From Candidatus Altarchaeales archaeon WOR_SM1_86-2 (lineage in GTDB: Archaea > Altiarchaeota > Altiarchaeia > IMC4 > MCBC01), in contig MCBC01000103.1 of the NCBI GenBank assembly GCA_001723855.1, positions 1 through 18,995 on the forward strand: 18,995 nt of DNA. The letters run 5' to 3'. The notes under the pieces are model-generated. The model saw only the letters and a program-made list of their open reading frames with translations. It did not search any database and was not told the DNA's origin. This document shows positions 1 through 6,614 of this stretch, in pieces. The stretch's first letter is position 1, and each line of letters opens with the position of its first letter. The position numbers and the translations under genes were made by a program.

Positions 1-293
1 AAATGCAAAATAATCTTTTTATTTTTTGCATCCGGTTTCTTTTTTAAACCATCAGTTTTGGATTTAAATTTGTTTTCCCATTTCTTTGAATTATCATAAT
101 CCACAAGAATTATTATCTTTCTATAACCCCTGAGTTTTTCAAAGATGATTTTTTCTAAATGAGGGTACATGCTTTTTTTACCTCCGGCACGCGATGGCAA
201 AACAATATATGCATCAGTATTTAATTTTCTCAATATTTCCGATACGATTTTCTTATCACTTTCACCTTCAACTGCAATTCCTATATCAGTCAT
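1..293 (-). CDS. TOPRIM-domain protein, partial (runs off the left edge)
   Basis: Reading leftward from an ATG at 293, the frame stays open for 97 codons to the window edge, so only the N-terminus is present. It starts MTDIGIAVEGESDKKIV, with the invariant TOPRIM glutamate (E9), and continues to IIILVDYDN near residues 62-70, the DxD half of the TOPRIM metal site. Such TOPRIM domains occur in OLD-family nucleases and in the TOPRIM partners of defence ATPases (AriB of PARIS, RloB/AbiL-like and DUF4276-like proteins). The start overlaps the end of the upstream ATPase gene by 8 bases (ATGACTGA), implying translational coupling. The likely role is the nuclease or effector controlled by that ATPase. 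The exact family cannot be fixed without the C-terminus. Confidence 0.8.
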   Translation of the reverse strand, partial: MTDIGIAVEGESDKKIVSEILRKLNTDAYIVLPSRAGGKKSMYPHLEKIIFEKLRGYRKIIILVDYDNSKKWENKFKSKTDGLKKKPDAKNKKIILH

Positions 294-1482
294 TTTTTAA
301 CTCATCGCTGTGATAACTTTCGCCCAGAGTCATCCCGCACTCAATTAAAGATTCATTCAATTTTTTTGGATTTTTGACTCTTCTTGCTTTTGTCTCCCCA
401 TTTTCCTTTTCAACTATTACCATGTCTTCAGGATCACACCAATCAACGAAATAAGGTGAATGTGTAGCGAGTATTATCTGTTTGTCAGAATTCTTCATCA
501 AATCAATCAGAAATTCGAGCAATCTTACATGAATATAATTCTCTGGTTCTTCAAAGCAAATAACGGCATCTTTTTTGGCTGTTTCCATTATTGTTATGTG
601 GGAAAGCAGGGAAATTGTGCCGTCAGACACGCTTTCAGGATAAAAATATTTATCAAAATTTTTATCTTTAACTTTTAAGTAAACATGTTTTCCTTCAACA
701 GTTGGCGAAATGTCTTCAATATCATCAACGACACCAGAAAGCAGTCCTTTGATTCTTTCAAATCTTTTTTTATCCTGTTGCGATAATTTCAATAGAAACA
801 GTGCAAGATTTTCGCATTTCTTATCCAGGGCTAAATATTTATCAATGAATGTTTCGGGGTATTGTAATTTTATGTTTTGAGGAATTATCTGATATGTATA
901 AATCTGACATAATGTGCGTGCAAAAAGAAGGACGCTGACGGAATTTTCCATTACTGTTTCTGGAAGTTTCTTGAGTTGTTCTATTTCATTTTTAAGTTTT
1001 TCATTGAATTCTTTCGTTCTGTTCATAAATCCCTCAAAAGCCTTTGTTGATATTTGTTGGAATATGTCTGAAAACTTAGAAGGCATCTCTCCAAACCACT
1101 CTGGATCCGGAATTTCATTTATCAAAACATTACCCTTCTTTATTGTTACCTTTTCTTCTACAACTTTTATTACATCATACTTCCCAGAAATTTTTACATA
1201 ATATTCAAACAAGAAATTTGTTTTTCTGACATTTAATTCAAATTCCGCTTCTACCTCAATATCATTTTCTTCATTTCCGCCGAAAACAACCTCCTTATAA
1301 CCTCCCCTTCTGATAAATATTTTTTCAATTGGATCTCTAAATCCTTCGCCAAGAAAACTTAAAACATCAATAATATTGCTTTTCCCGCTATTGTTTCTGC
1401 CAATCAGAACATTAAACTTTCCAAATTCAACTTCAAAATCCTTCAAAGATTTAAAATTTTTTACTTTTAACTTTCTAATCAT
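286..1482 (-). CDS. AAA (AAA_15/AAA_21, SMC/ABC-like) ATPase, partner of the TOPRIM gene
   Basis: A 398-residue ATPase of the OLD/RecF-like group, counted from the ATG at 1482 (MIRKLKVKNFKSL). A longer frame to 1596 would add 38 AT-rich, unlikely residues, while this start gives the family's usual beginning just before Walker A. Walker A is GRNNSGKS at residues 28-35. After a long, partly helical insert (about 150-270) come the ABC-signature-like SDGT (286-289), Walker B VICFEE (307-312) and the switch histidine in LATHS (H341). The gene ends inside the start of the TOPRIM gene, so the two form one operon. By analogy with PARIS, RloAB/AbiL and OLD systems it probably senses phage or foreign DNA and regulates the nuclease; that role is inferred. 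A TATA-like TTTTTATTAATA lies about 30-45 bases upstream. Confidence 0.88.
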   Translation of the reverse strand: MIRKLKVKNFKSLKDFEVEFGKFNVLIGRNNSGKSNIIDVLSFLGEGFRDPIEKIFIRRGGYKEVVFGGNEENDIEVEAEFELNVRKTNFLFEYYVKISGKYDVIKVVEEKVTIKKGNVLINEIPDPEWFGEMPSKFSDIFQQISTKAFEGFMNRTKEFNEKLKNEIEQLKKLPETVMENSVSVLLFARTLCQIYTYQIIPQNIKLQYPETFIDKYLALDKKCENLALFLLKLSQQDKKRFERIKGLLSGVVDDIEDISPTVEGKHVYLKVKDKNFDKYFYPESVSDGTISLLSHITIMETAKKDAVICFEEPENYIHVRLLEFLIDLMKNSDKQIILATHSPYFVDWCDPEDMVIVEKENGETKARRVKNPKKLNESLIECGMTLGESYHSDELKND

Positions 1483-1585
1483 TTGAATTTTTATCAAAAT
1501 TATATCTTGTATTAATAAAAATGTTTTGATTGTTTCGGAATAAGTGTTGATGAGAGCATTGAGGAGAAGTGAATCTATGTTTTTA

Positions 1586-1804
1586 CTATAATGCATACAC
1601 CAGAATAATCGCGAGAGTTACCAGCAATATCATGCCCATCCAGATGTTAGCAGCGTTACATCTGCATTTTGAATTCTTTGAGGATGTATATACCACAAAT
1701 AATATTGCAGGAGAGATCATCGGGATGAAACTCTGCTCTGGTGGGACATGCAGAACATTCTTGAAGACAACTGCCAGAGCCATAACACATATCGCTGCAA
1801 CCAC
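1586..1804 (-). CDS. Small two-helix membrane protein, unknown
   Basis: A short hydrophobic frame of about 72 residues, not recognised. Two membrane segments are visible: one near the start (VAAICVMALAVVF) and one at the C-terminus (IWMGMILLVTLAIILVYAL). They flank a polar stretch containing KCRC, a possible metal- or disulfide-forming pair. The listed start is GTG at 1804. The frame stays open to a TAA at 1847-1849 and adds the plausible cytoplasmic lead KIKDETKVS, but contains no ATG, so the true start may be a non-standard codon such as CTG at 1834. A TATA-like TTTATATATATG sits upstream at 1871-1860. Coding is supported only by membrane topology and a promoter-like context. Confidence 0.45.
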   Translation of the reverse strand: MVAAICVMALAVVFKNVLHVPPEQSFIPMISPAILFVVYTSSKNSKCRCNAANIWMGMILLVTLAIILVYAL

Positions 1805-1838
1805 TGATACCTTGGTTTCGTCTTTTATTTTCAGGTTA

Positions 1839-1871
1839 TTTTTATATTATGTATGTTTTGCATATATATAA
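1839..1871. promoter_or_regulatory. AT-rich divergent promoter region
   Basis: The spacer between the small membrane protein (minus) and the GH16 gene (plus) holds two TATA-like boxes. TTTTTATATTAT at about 1839-1850 lies some 28 bases before the GH16 ATG at 1875, the spacing expected of a leaderless archaeal transcript. TTTATATATATG, read on the minus strand from 1871, faces the other gene. Assignment rests on spacing and composition only. Confidence 0.45.
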
Positions 1872-1874
1872 ACG

Positions 1875-3098
1875 ATGAAAAATCGGCTGATTCCAGCGGG
1901 ATTTGTTTTCGCGGGCATATTCCTTATAAATTCGTTGCCCCACATCTTTTTCGGGGTAACGGGAGTGAGTACATACACGCCATTGGCTTTGAGTCAAGAT
2001 CAAACCGTAAATTTAATCGGGGGGATATTGAACTTCTGTTTTGCGATTTTGCTTCTTTACTTTTTGAGAAACGCATCGATTAGCATCAGGAATAAAATCA
2101 TGTATTTTTGTGCTGGTGTGGTGATCGCTGTAATCGGTTTATCCCTCTACCACTTTGATGAGATGAGTTCATACGTATTCTGGACCGTTGCAATCATCGC
2201 AGTATTTGCTTATTCATATTTCATATTCAAGAAAGAAGAATGTGAGGTAATCCATGCGGGATACGCCCAGCCGGAAAATGGCGGAAGGGTTGTTCCGGGT
2301 TTTGAAGGCGTTCAATTTTATCGTGAGCCGGTCCTTGATTGTGAGGGTGATGTGCTGAATGAAGATTTCTCTGGGCAGGATGCCTGGAGCAGATGGGAAA
2401 AACGCGATACTGACTTCAGGGAATTATATGAAAACGCATCCTTTTTACCCGGTAATGTGGGGATAACGGATGTACTCAACCTGAAAGCATCTTATGATGG
2501 AAAAGACGGCAGTGGATGCAGATTGGAATACGGCGGGCAGGTAACTTACAAACCCGGGGAATTTTCTCCAGATGATGAATATACCTTCAGCGCTATAATG
2601 AAGCCAACATCTCAAGAAGGCGTGGTTTCCGCGTTTTTCATCCATTTCATAGACGGCGACACTTCTGATCCGGGGGTATGTCAAAATAATCACGAAATAG
2701 ATATTGAGGTAATTAAAATGGCGGATGGGGAATTAAGAGCATATTTCACCACATGGACGAGAGCCGTTAAAGTCTGGGGCGGGGCAAGTGGATGTGAGTG
2801 GATCCCCGAAAAATGGGATGATAGACAGCAGGAAGTAAACTACATAGTCCTTGACGAAAGATATGCCCGGGAATTTCATAGATATTCATTTAAGTGGATG
2901 CGCGATCGCATAGAATTTTATATTGACGATCGATTTATTGTATCGCATGAAACCGTAATCCCTTTTCACTCCGCACCTTTAAGGATAAACACGTGGGCTA
3001 ATCTTGGATGGGCGGGGCTGCCGGATGAAACCCCTTCTTTTATTGGATCTACGGAAGTCAAAAAGGTGTGCATATCATCGTCTCAAACTATTGATTGA
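1875..3098 (+). CDS. Membrane-anchored GH16-family glycoside hydrolase (laminarinase-like)
   Basis: A 407-residue two-part protein. Residues 1-118 hold four predicted membrane helices (about 6-28, 43-65, 72-93, 99-118). Residues 150-400 form a concanavalin-A-like jelly roll of glycoside hydrolase family 16. The GH16 catalytic signature is HEIDIEV at 273-279, giving nucleophile E274, assisting D276 and acid/base E278. The family's later strand pattern follows (FHRYSFKWMRDRIEFYID, 334-351). All catalytic acids are intact, so it is probably an active endo-beta-glucanase or related enzyme displayed outside the cell. The substrate (beta-1,3-glucan, galactan or own exopolysaccharide) cannot be told from sequence. 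It ends five bases from a convergent gene and has no carbohydrate neighbours. GH16 is uncommon in methanogen-type archaea, so transfer is possible. Confidence 0.85.
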   Translation: MKNRLIPAGFVFAGIFLINSLPHIFFGVTGVSTYTPLALSQDQTVNLIGGILNFCFAILLLYFLRNASISIRNKIMYFCAGVVIAVIGLSLYHFDEMSSYVFWTVAIIAVFAYSYFIFKKEECEVIHAGYAQPENGGRVVPGFEGVQFYREPVLDCEGDVLNEDFSGQDAWSRWEKRDTDFRELYENASFLPGNVGITDVLNLKASYDGKDGSGCRLEYGGQVTYKPGEFSPDDEYTFSAIMKPTSQEGVVSAFFIHFIDGDTSDPGVCQNNHEIDIEVIKMADGELRAYFTTWTRAVKVWGGASGCEWIPEKWDDRQQEVNYIVLDERYAREFHRYSFKWMRDRIEFYIDDRFIVSHETVIPFHSAPLRINTWANLGWAGLPDETPSFIGSTEVKKVCISSSQTID

Positions 3099-3103
3099 GC
3101 ATA

Positions 3104-3340
3104 TTATTCCAGATTTTTATAGCCCACATCAGAAACCCTGCCCTTGTTGTCTAAGGCAAACTCAATGAGGACCCTGTCAGTTTTGTGCTTCCCAGGGTTC
3201 CATTCTGCCCCGCATTTGCCGCACTCCACATCGGCACCAAGTTCTATTGCGTACCAGCTGGCATCTGCATACAGCATGCCGCATCCAGGGCAGGCACTTA
3301 TGCTGACATCCAGATATGCCTTTTTCTTGTTCATATCCAT
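3104..3340 (-). CDS. Small zinc-ribbon protein
   Basis: A 78-residue protein from the ATG at 3340 (MDMNKKKAYLDVS). A TTG at 3385 in the same frame would extend it by 15 residues and overlap the upstream gene. The core has two cysteine pairs, CPGC and CGKC, about 25 residues apart, spaced like a four-cysteine zinc ribbon. The C-terminal half (HKTDRVLIEFALDNKGRVSD) looks like a small beta domain. It is last in a minus-strand run after the Mth938-domain and phosphoribosyltransferase genes. I do not recognise a named family. A nucleic-acid- or protein-binding role is possible but unproven. Confidence 0.7.
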   Translation of the reverse strand: MDMNKKKAYLDVSISACPGCGMLYADASWYAIELGADVECGKCGAEWNPGKHKTDRVLIEFALDNKGRVSDVGYKNLE

Positions 3341-3378
3341 AAATTTGGGATTGTGAATAATAAAGCATGCGTGCTTAT

Positions 3379-3726
3379 TTAGCAAGTTAAGTGGAGTGCA
3401 GCCACAACTTTCTCATCCGTATCCTTGATTTTGTTGTATTTGTCACAGGCAGTTTTTGTTTTCTCAACTATTAGTTTGATATTATGCGTCCTTATATGTT
3501 CTCTGGTCTCAGAAGGAACATCCATAAACCCTGATGATCCGGTGCCAACGATCAACACCCTGGCCTTATAATCAAAAACTGCTCTTAAGTCCTCAACCTG
3601 TAGTTTATGCCCCTCCTTTCTCCACCACGAACTCTTGACCTTTTCAGGAAAAATGATGACATCATTATAGTAACTCTTACCATCAATTTTTATGTGCCCG
3701 AAACTGTAGGAGTCGATAACTGGCAT
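3379..3726 (-). CDS. Mth938-domain protein (DUF498/COG1504 family)
   Basis: A 115-residue protein matching the full length of the Mth938 fold family, whose eukaryotic relatives include the complex I assembly factor NDUFAF3. Characteristic pieces are VLIVGTGSSG (57-66), the VEKT..AC..YN segment (87-97) and the terminal VVAALHLTC (107-115). The molecular function of archaeal members is not established. It starts six bases after the phosphoribosyltransferase stop, so the two are almost certainly cotranscribed. The shared operon suggests, but does not show, a joint function. Confidence 0.88.
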   Translation of the reverse strand: MPVIDSYSFGHIKIDGKSYYNDVIIFPEKVKSSWWRKEGHKLQVEDLRAVFDYKARVLIVGTGSSGFMDVPSETREHIRTHNIKLIVEKTKTACDKYNKIKDTDEKVVAALHLTC

Positions 3727-3732
3727 CTTTAT

Positions 3733-4362
3733 TTATTTGGATTTACTTGAATTTAATATCTCAATTACCTCCTCATCAGGGACATCATACCAGTTCCTGT
3801 AAACCTGTGCTACCGCCCTGAAAAAGACGGGTTTTTCAAGAACCACCATTTCATCGACCATTTTCCCTATCTCTTCTGCAGCATCTTCTCCTGAAACGGG
3901 GACTGCCGCTATAATCTTTCCCGCTTTTTTATTTTTGCACAGCATTATCGAAGCGCGCATTGTAGAGCCCATCGCTATGCCGTCATCAACCAGTATGACC
4001 TCCTTTCCCGTAATTTCCGGCAGCGGCTTACCTTTTCTCAGCACATCCACTCTTCTCTTAATTTCTCGTTTTTGCTCCTCTACAATCCCGTCAATCGTTT
4101 CTTTTGAAAGCCACCCGTACGCATGCTCAAAAATAAATGTGCTTCCGTCTTCCGCGATTGCACCGAATCCGGCTTCAGGATTGTCGGGGTACGGCAGTTT
4201 TCTTGATATTAATACGGAAAGGTTTGCGCCCAGGTATTTCGCAACCTCATACCCGACCTCAACGCCGCCCCTTGGGATGGCTAAAACCAGAACTTCTTTG
4301 CCTTTATATTTTCCCAACGCTCCGGCAAGCTTTTCGCCTGCGTCTTTTCTGTCTTCAAACAT
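3733..4362 (-). CDS. Predicted phosphoribosyltransferase (COG1926)
   Basis: A 209-residue type I phosphoribosyltransferase-fold protein. The PRPP-binding signature is VILVDDGIAMGST at 122-134. Upstream motifs typical of COG1926 are LAIPRGGVEVG (27-37) and RKLPYPDNPEAGFGA (54-68). The family is annotated as a predicted phosphoribosyltransferase without a settled substrate. Length and motifs are complete. The start at 4362 follows a 20-base perfect palindrome, and the gene runs into the Mth938 gene six bases after its stop. A role in nucleotide salvage or in regulation cannot be decided from sequence. Confidence 0.9.
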   Translation of the reverse strand: MFEDRKDAGEKLAGALGKYKGKEVLVLAIPRGGVEVGYEVAKYLGANLSVLISRKLPYPDNPEAGFGAIAEDGSTFIFEHAYGWLSKETIDGIVEEQKREIKRRVDVLRKGKPLPEITGKEVILVDDGIAMGSTMRASIMLCKNKKAGKIIAAVPVSGEDAAEEIGKMVDEMVVLEKPVFFRAVAQVYRNWYDVPDEEVIEILNSSKSK

Positions 4363-4371
4363 GTTATCCCT

Positions 4372-4391
4372 TTTTTATTGATCAATAAAAA
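4372..4391. promoter_or_regulatory. 20-base perfect palindrome upstream of the phosphoribosyltransferase
   Basis: TTTTTATTGATCAATAAAAA is exactly self-complementary, centred on GATC. It lies 10-29 bases before the phosphoribosyltransferase ATG (minus strand) and six bases past the stop of the upstream membrane-protein gene. It overlaps where a TATA box for a leaderless transcript would sit, so an operator is plausible. It has no G+C stem and no long U tract, so an intrinsic terminator is unlikely. Confidence 0.5.
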
Positions 4392-4396
4392 TTCAT

Positions 4397-5104
4397 CTAT
4401 TTCTCCAACATCCTGCGCAGCCGTTCCGGAGCAACAAACCCTGCATAGAAAACAATTCCGCTTGCTACTGCACAAGATTCGGCAAGATAAACCAGTACGG
4501 CATCCTGGGATACCTGTGCGGCTATCACGAATATATATGCTAAAACCGCAAATAGTGCCCCGGCACTCATCATTTGAGCCCTTCGAATCGCCGTCTTCTT
4601 TGTCATTAATCCCGAATATTTCCAGAACTGGTATGCAATCATACCAAAGTAAAGAAACCAGAAAAATAGTATCGCAGCCGAATGGACATCCGACCGCTCT
4701 CTTATATGTTCGGCATCCAGAACGATTACATCTGCAGGCGTTACAAGAATCACGATCAATGTAACCGCCAGGTGAACGGCAACAAATAGTATATACTTCT
4801 TCATCCGTTCTATAAAATCCGTTAGAAAGACAAAAAACCAGAACACTCCGATCATATTAAAGGCGTCAAATAATGTGGTAAGGGCACTTACGACCATACG
4901 TTGGTTTGTACTCATATCAGGCGAAACTAACAGGGCGCCAATCGAATTCAACATAAAACCAATGGAGACGGATACGAACGCGTAAAAAATGTGTTTCTTC
5001 TGCGGGTTTTGTTTGTCATTTAAATATCTTCCAAATGAATGAAATGCCAGAATACAGAAAGGTATCGTGTACAAAAGTATACCGATTGTTGTACCCGAGA
5101 TCAT
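4397..5104 (-). CDS. Seven-helix membrane protein, sensor-like, unknown function
   Basis: A 235-residue hydrophobic protein with about seven membrane helices (roughly 5-25, 39-62, 70-98, 102-125, 143-165, 178-200, 206-227). It ends in GFVAPERLRRMLEK. That layout, with a basic PERLRR tail right after the last helix, resembles the N-terminal 7TM sensor module of archaeal and bacterial histidine kinases, but no kinase or other output domain follows. It may be a stand-alone sensor/transporter-like protein or a kinase remnant. It lies 52 bases after rtcB and 34 bases before the phosphoribosyltransferase gene, on the same strand. A short AT-rich stretch (TTTTTAATTAAAT) precedes the start. Confidence 0.75.
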   Translation of the reverse strand: MISGTTIGILLYTIPFCILAFHSFGRYLNDKQNPQKKHIFYAFVSVSIGFMLNSIGALLVSPDMSTNQRMVVSALTTLFDAFNMIGVFWFFVFLTDFIERMKKYILFVAVHLAVTLIVILVTPADVIVLDAEHIRERSDVHSAAILFFWFLYFGMIAYQFWKYSGLMTKKTAIRRAQMMSAGALFAVLAYIFVIAAQVSQDAVLVYLAESCAVASGIVFYAGFVAPERLRRMLEK

Positions 5105-5156
5105 TTTAATTTTTATATGTATGATTTAATTAAAAATGCTTGAGATAAGTTAACTT

Positions 5157-6581
5157 CTACCCCTTCGCAACTCCCAGCGGAACAACCCTCGCAACGGCTT
5201 TTGAAATCCCCGTGACCTCAACGCTTTTTATAACTTCGTCTATATCCTTGTAAGCCTCCGGGACCTCCTCTGCCAGAACTTTCATCTGGGCTGCCCTGAT
5301 CACCTCTCCTTTTTGCTCCAGCCGTTTCTTTACTTCATCCCCCCTGAACTTCCTTTTTGCGGCGCTTCTTGACATCACTCTACCTGCCCCGTGACATACT
5401 GAGCCGAAAGTTTCTTCCATTCCTTTCTGCGTTCCAACAAGGACATAAGAGGCGGTTCCCATATCCCCCGGCACGATCACGGGCTGTCCAATATCGCGGT
5501 AGGTTTCTGGAATCTCTTTCCTTCCGGCAGCAAATGCTCTTGTCGCTCCCTTCCTGTGCACGCAGACCTCCTTTGTTTTGCCGTCAATTTTATGCTCTTC
5601 AAATTTTCCTATGTTGTGGCAGACATCATAGATCAGGTTGATTTCCTGCCCACCGAAAATTTTATTGAATGTTTCCCTGACCCAGTGTGTTATTATTTCG
5701 CGGTTGCAGAAAGCATAGTTTACTGCACACCTCATCGCGCATAGATAATCTTCCGCCTCCCTTGATCTGATCGGAGCACAGCAAAGTTCTCTGTCCACCA
5801 GGTTAATGCCGTACTTTTTTGATGCTCCCAGCATGACCCCTATGTAATCATCGGCTACCTGGTGCCCGAAGCCCCTTGACCCGCAGTGGACCATGACCGT
5901 TACCTGCCCGGCATCCTTGATCCCGAATGCATTTGCGGTTTTTTCATCAAATATGCGGTCAACCTTCTGCACCTCCAGAAAGTGATTTCCTGAGCCAAGT
6001 GTCCCCAGTTGGGGCCTGCCTCTTTTTTTTGCCCTTGGACCGACTTTTGCCGGATCTGCCCCGCCCATGCAACCGTTCTCCTCCATATGCTCAAGGTCCT
6101 CTGTTCTGCCGTAACCGTGCTCTACAGCCCACCGGGCGCCGTTAATGCAGACATCATCCAGCTCGGATTCTGATATTCTTAACTTACCCGTGCTCCCAAC
6201 CCCCGAGGGAACATTTCTAAATAATTTATCCACAAGTTCTTTCAATTTAGGCTTTACCTCATCCACCGTGAGATTTGTCGTTAATAAACGGACGCCGCAG
6301 TTGATATCATATCCTATGCCTCCGGGGCTGACGATTCCTTCCTCCATGTCAAAAGCCGCAACACCCCCGATGGGAAAGCCGTAACCATAGTGGGCATCCG
6401 GCATAACCAGCGCAGCCTTCTGGATCCCGGGGAGGGTGGCTACGTTGGTTATCTGCTTTAAAACCCCTTCTTCTATGCTGTCCATCATCTTCCGGGTGGC
6501 ATAAATCCTCGCCGGCACCCTCATTCCTTCCCTGTAGTCCTTCGGGATCTCCCATACACCATTTCGAATCTGTTTTATCAT
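5157..6581 (-). CDS. rtcB: RNA-splicing ligase RtcB (3'-phosphate RNA ligase)
   Basis: A 474-residue intein-free RtcB of typical archaeal length. RtcB joins 2',3'-cyclic-phosphate or 3'-phosphate ends to 5'-OH ends with GTP and Mn2+, sealing tRNA exons after intron removal and repairing cleaved RNA in the cytoplasm. The two-metal site is intact: D92 and C95 in GYDINCGV, H200 in LGSGNHFLEV, H232 in VMVHCGSRG and H322 in YDVCHN. H397 in SVCHGAGR is the histidine that becomes guanylylated. Start MIKQIRNGVWEIP is typical. No archease gene is seen nearby. It heads the minus-strand run and faces the helicase gene across 33 bases, suggesting shared promoter control. Confidence 0.97.
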   Translation of the reverse strand: MIKQIRNGVWEIPKDYREGMRVPARIYATRKMMDSIEEGVLKQITNVATLPGIQKAALVMPDAHYGYGFPIGGVAAFDMEEGIVSPGGIGYDINCGVRLLTTNLTVDEVKPKLKELVDKLFRNVPSGVGSTGKLRISESELDDVCINGARWAVEHGYGRTEDLEHMEENGCMGGADPAKVGPRAKKRGRPQLGTLGSGNHFLEVQKVDRIFDEKTANAFGIKDAGQVTVMVHCGSRGFGHQVADDYIGVMLGASKKYGINLVDRELCCAPIRSREAEDYLCAMRCAVNYAFCNREIITHWVRETFNKIFGGQEINLIYDVCHNIGKFEEHKIDGKTKEVCVHRKGATRAFAAGRKEIPETYRDIGQPVIVPGDMGTASYVLVGTQKGMEETFGSVCHGAGRVMSRSAAKRKFRGDEVKKRLEQKGEVIRAAQMKVLAEEVPEAYKDIDEVIKSVEVTGISKAVARVVPLGVAKG

Positions 6582-6614
6582 CCTATTTAATAATTAAAAG
6601 GAAAAAATAAAAAT
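6582..6614. promoter_or_regulatory. 33-base divergent promoter between rtcB and the helicase gene
   Basis: The whole gap is A+T-rich and contains TTTAATAATTAAAAG at about 6585-6599, which reads TATA-like on both strands. Leaderless transcripts could start from it in both directions, but the space is too small for two independent full promoters. The rtcB TATA may therefore lie within the helicase 5' region, or the reverse. Confidence 0.5.

Noticed and set aside
1483..1596. Longer N-terminus for the AAA ATPase
   Set aside because: The additional 38 residues are AT-rich and precede the family's usual MIRKLKVKNFKSL start.
1569..1871. 100-codon plus-strand frame opposite the small membrane protein
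   Set aside because: It lacks a coherent hydropathy pattern, and the minus-strand frame has clean membrane helices and a promoter-like upstream.
3935..4381. 148-codon plus-strand frame opposite the phosphoribosyltransferase
   Set aside because: Serine- and proline-rich antisense shadow of a clearly conserved gene.
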